From an uncultured Prevotellaceae bacterium (GTDB lineage Bacteria > Bacteroidota > Bacteroidia > Bacteroidales > Muribaculaceae), in the NCBI GenBank assembly GCA_937898675.1, contig CALEJB010000058.1, positions 1-64,000 of the forward strand: a stretch of DNA of 64,000 nucleotides, read 5' to 3'. Positions 61,837 through 64,000 of this stretch are shown here, one piece after another. Position 1 is the first letter of the stretch, and every line of letters starts with the position of its first letter. The notes under the pieces are model-generated. The model did not search any database. It had not been told where the DNA came from and worked only from the letters and a program-made list of their open reading frames with translations. The translations under genes were made by a program, and so were the position numbers.

Positions 61837-62904
61837 ATGCGAATACTTCATGTAATCACCTCGATGCAGACGGGCGGTGCCGAGCGCCTGATGGTTGACC
61901 TGCTGCCCCTGCTGCGTGGCGAAAAGAATCAGGTGGAACTGCTGCTGTTTAACGGCAGTAATGCCCCTTTCCTGGAGGAACTGGAATCCCACAGGGTTAA
62001 GGTGCATCATCTGACCACCTCGGGCAGAGTGTACAATCCGCTCAATATCTTCAGGCTGGTGCGCTACATCGGGCAGTATGACATCATCCACACCCACAAC
62101 ACGGCATGCCAGTTGTTTGTGCCCATGGCCAAGCTGCTGTCGTTCACGACCAAGCGGCTGGTGACCACCGAGCACAGTGCCTCCAACCGCCGGCGCTCGA
62201 AGTGGTGGCTCAAGCCGGTTGACCGCTGGATGTATAACCGCTATGCCGCCATCGTGTGCATCGCCGACCAGACACGAAAAAACTTGGAGGCGTACATCGG
62301 CCAGCGCAACAACATTTACACCATCCCCAATGGCGTGGATGTGGATCGGTTTATCCGTCCCATCAAGGACATTGCGGGCCAGCAGGAGTTTGTCATTACT
62401 ATGGTGGCTGGTTTCAGGTATGAGAAGGACCATGTGACCGTGGTTAAAGCACTGAAGCGTCTGCCCGAAAACTATCGCCTGCAACTTGTGGGCGGCGGTG
62501 AATACCAGTCGCAGATTCAAGGGCTGTGCCGCGATATGGGCCTGAACGGCAGGGTGGACTTCATGGGCGTGCGTAGCGATGTGCCCGAAATCCTTGCCGC
62601 GAGCGATGTCGTGGTACTCTCGTCGCACTGGGAGGGCCTGTCGCTGTCGAGCATCGAGGGCATGGCGTCGGGACGGCCGTTTGTCGCCAGTGATGTCGAT
62701 GGCCTGCGTGAGATGGTGGGCGGCGCCGGTGTGCTGTTTCCGCATAAGGATGACGCCGCGCTGGCCGAGAAAATCCAGTGGCTGTGCGAGCACCCCGATG
62801 AGTACCGCCAAGTGGCGCAGCGTTGCCAGGACAAGGCCCGGCAGTATGACATCAGCGTCACAGCGCGCAAATATATGGATGTGTACAATTCGTTAATCAA
62901 GTAA
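61837..62904 (+). CDS. Glycosyltransferase family 4
   Basis: A 355-residue GT-B enzyme. MRILHVITSMQTGGAERLMV (1-20) carries the acceptor-side Gly loop. TTEHSASNRRRSKWW, INTIPNGVDVDRF-type NIYTIPNGVDVDRFI and a C-terminal donor site SHWEGLSLSSIEGMASGRPF (E-x(7)-E, about 268-287) are present. Retaining glycosyl transfer; sugar unknown. Confidence 0.9.
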   Translation: MRILHVITSMQTGGAERLMVDLLPLLRGEKNQVELLLFNGSNAPFLEELESHRVKVHHLTTSGRVYNPLNIFRLVRYIGQYDIIHTHNTACQLFVPMAKLLSFTTKRLVTTEHSASNRRRSKWWLKPVDRWMYNRYAAIVCIADQTRKNLEAYIGQRNNIYTIPNGVDVDRFIRPIKDIAGQQEFVITMVAGFRYEKDHVTVVKALKRLPENYRLQLVGGGEYQSQIQGLCRDMGLNGRVDFMGVRSDVPEILAASDVVVLSSHWEGLSLSSIEGMASGRPFVASDVDGLREMVGGAGVLFPHKDDAALAEKIQWLCEHPDEYRQVAQRCQDKARQYDISVTARKYMDVYNSLIK

Positions 62905-62910
62905 CCCTCG

Positions 62911-64000
62911 ATGAAAAGAAAGAAAATCATCCGTTCCTCGACGGTGCCGGGTTCGCTGGACACCTTTTGCAAAGGGATGCTGAGCGAACTCAAGCAGGAA
63001 TATGAGGTGGTGGCGCTGTCGTCGCCGGGCGAGGCGCTGCAGCGTGTCGCCGAGCGCGAGGGCGTGCGCGCCATTGCCGTGCCCATGGAGCGGCACATTT
63101 CGCCCCTCAAGGACCTGAAGTCGCTGTGGCGCATGTGGCGCACGCTGCGCCGCGAGCGTCCCGACATGGTCCACTCCATGACGCCCAAGGCGGGGCTCAT
63201 GACCATGATGGGGGCGTGGCTGGCGCGAGTGCCGGTGCGCGTGCACACGTTCACGGGGCTGGTGTGGCCCACCTCTACGGGCCTCAAGCGCCGCATCCTG
63301 ATGGCGACCGATTGGCTGACCTGCGCTTGCGCCACGCATGTCATCCCCGAGGGCGAGGGCGTGAAAAACGACCTGCTCGGTCACCGCATCACCCGCAAGC
63401 CCATCAAGGTGCTGGGCCACGGCAACGTGATGGGCATCAACCTGGAACATTATAACCCCGCGGATTTCCCGCAGGTGCCGCACGATGGCTTCACTTTCGT
63501 GTTTGTGGGCCGCATCGTGCGCGACAAGGGCATCAACGAACTGGTTGCGGCATTCGACCGGCTGCACCGTGAGCATCCTGCGACGCGCCTGGTGCTGGTG
63601 GGCCGCCGTGAGGACAACCTCGACCCCGTGTCGCCGGCGACGCTTCAGCGCATTGAGGCGGGCGACGGCATCGAGGCGGTGGGACCGCAAAGCGATGTGC
63701 GCCCGTTCTACGCCAACGCCGACGCCCTGGTGTTCCCGAGTTACCGCGAGGGCTTTCCCAATGTGGTCATCGAGGCCGGCGCGATGGGGCTGCCGAGCAT
63801 TGTGACCGACATCAACGGCTCGCGCGAAATCATCATCGACGGCAAGAACGGCGTCATCATCCCGCCGCGTGACGAGGAGTCGCTCTACCAGGCGATGAAA
63901 CGCTTTGTCGAGCGCCCCGACGACGCGGCAGCAATGGCCACACAGGCCAGGCCGTTGATTGCCTCAAGGTTTGAGCAGCGCTATGTGCGCCAGTGCCTGT
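62911..64000 (+). CDS. Glycosyltransferase family 4 (partial, runs off the window)
   Basis: The first 363 residues of a GT-B enzyme. KIIRSSTVPGSLDTFCKGML starts it, VHSMTPKAGLMTMMGAWLAR and VHTFTGLVWPTSTGLKR follow, and FPSYREGFPNVVIEAGAMGL is the E-x(7)-E donor site (about 271-290). The layout matches Gram-negative polysaccharide GT4 enzymes of the PglA/WcaL type. The reading frame is still open at the window's end, so the 3' part lies outside. It starts 6 bases after the preceding gene. Confidence 0.88.
   Translation, partial: MKRKKIIRSSTVPGSLDTFCKGMLSELKQEYEVVALSSPGEALQRVAEREGVRAIAVPMERHISPLKDLKSLWRMWRTLRRERPDMVHSMTPKAGLMTMMGAWLARVPVRVHTFTGLVWPTSTGLKRRILMATDWLTCACATHVIPEGEGVKNDLLGHRITRKPIKVLGHGNVMGINLEHYNPADFPQVPHDGFTFVFVGRIVRDKGINELVAAFDRLHREHPATRLVLVGRREDNLDPVSPATLQRIEAGDGIEAVGPQSDVRPFYANADALVFPSYREGFPNVVIEAGAMGLPSIVTDINGSREIIIDGKNGVIIPPRDEESLYQAMKRFVERPDDAAAMATQARPLIASRFEQRYVRQCL

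Noticed and set aside
48439..64000. Search for a flippase (Wzx), initiating sugar-phosphate transferase or Wza exporter in the exopolysaccharide operon
   Set aside because: None of the membrane proteins fits; they are acyltransferases and an EpsG-type polymerase. These functions may lie beyond the window.

Overview
The window looks like chromosomal DNA from a Bacteroidales gut bacterium, most likely Muribaculaceae or a close relative; the family is an inference. The grounds are: Bacteroidetes promoters of the TTG-N20-TAnnTTTG type, few Shine-Dalgarno sites, the ileS-dksA-lspA-DUF4296 gene order, BspA-like leucine-rich-repeat and M64 peptidase secreted proteins, dockerin-tailed secreted proteins, a Wzc-type kinase with a Gly-Tyr tail, and generally high GC. 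No rRNA, tRNA or CRISPR array was seen. Most genes are ordinary housekeeping or surface genes.

Layout. 142-6858 (minus): ileS, a DksA-like zinc-finger protein, lspA, a DUF4296 lipoprotein and two half-size chromate transporters, one operon. 7141-10023: a membrane TPR regulator, divergent from a small DUF3244-like secreted protein and a decayed secreted-protein gene. 10103-14264: an internally duplicated secreted protein, rlmD and an SH3-like secreted protein. 14353-14597: a frameshifted remnant of a DnaC-like ATPase. 14754-20883 (plus): a transglutaminase-like protein, an NlpC/P60 endopeptidase, an exported dipeptide epimerase, an SGNH hydrolase and an MBOAT acyltransferase, read here as a murein-peptide salvage and O-acylation locus. 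21024-24310: glyS, an FKBP lipoprotein and a P-loop/CYTH protein. 24412-26410: an OmpA-family gene with a long structured leader, enclosed by 26-bp direct repeats. 26611-28903: a cytidylate-kinase-like protein, an unknown exported protein and a TPR protein. 29006-32850: two leucine-rich-repeat surface proteins whose 3' ends share 113 identical bases. 33102-38835 (plus): an ATP-grasp protein, a CDP-alcohol phosphatidyltransferase, an M64 peptidase and a secreted endonuclease I with a dockerin.

38917-64000 is an envelope-polysaccharide and polyol region. On the minus strand are the Wzc-like kinase and ugd, then inositol-3-phosphate synthase with a nucleotidyltransferase, a HAD phosphatase and pdxA. 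After an 857-base gene-poor stretch with a consensus promoter and a leader of about 215 nt, a plus-strand exopolysaccharide operon starts at 48439 and runs off the window. It encodes a pyruvyl transferase, a four-gene LicA/LicC-like cassette (two nucleotidyltransferase folds, a HAD phosphatase and a small-molecule kinase), six glycosyltransferases, three membrane acyltransferases, an EpsG-type polymerase and a hexapeptide acetyltransferase. No flippase, initiating transferase or Wza exporter is visible inside the window.

The best candidates for something new are the LicA/LicC-like cassette at 49526-52449, the repeat-bounded OmpA cassette with its leader at 24412-26410, and the murein salvage plus O-acylation locus at 14754-20883.
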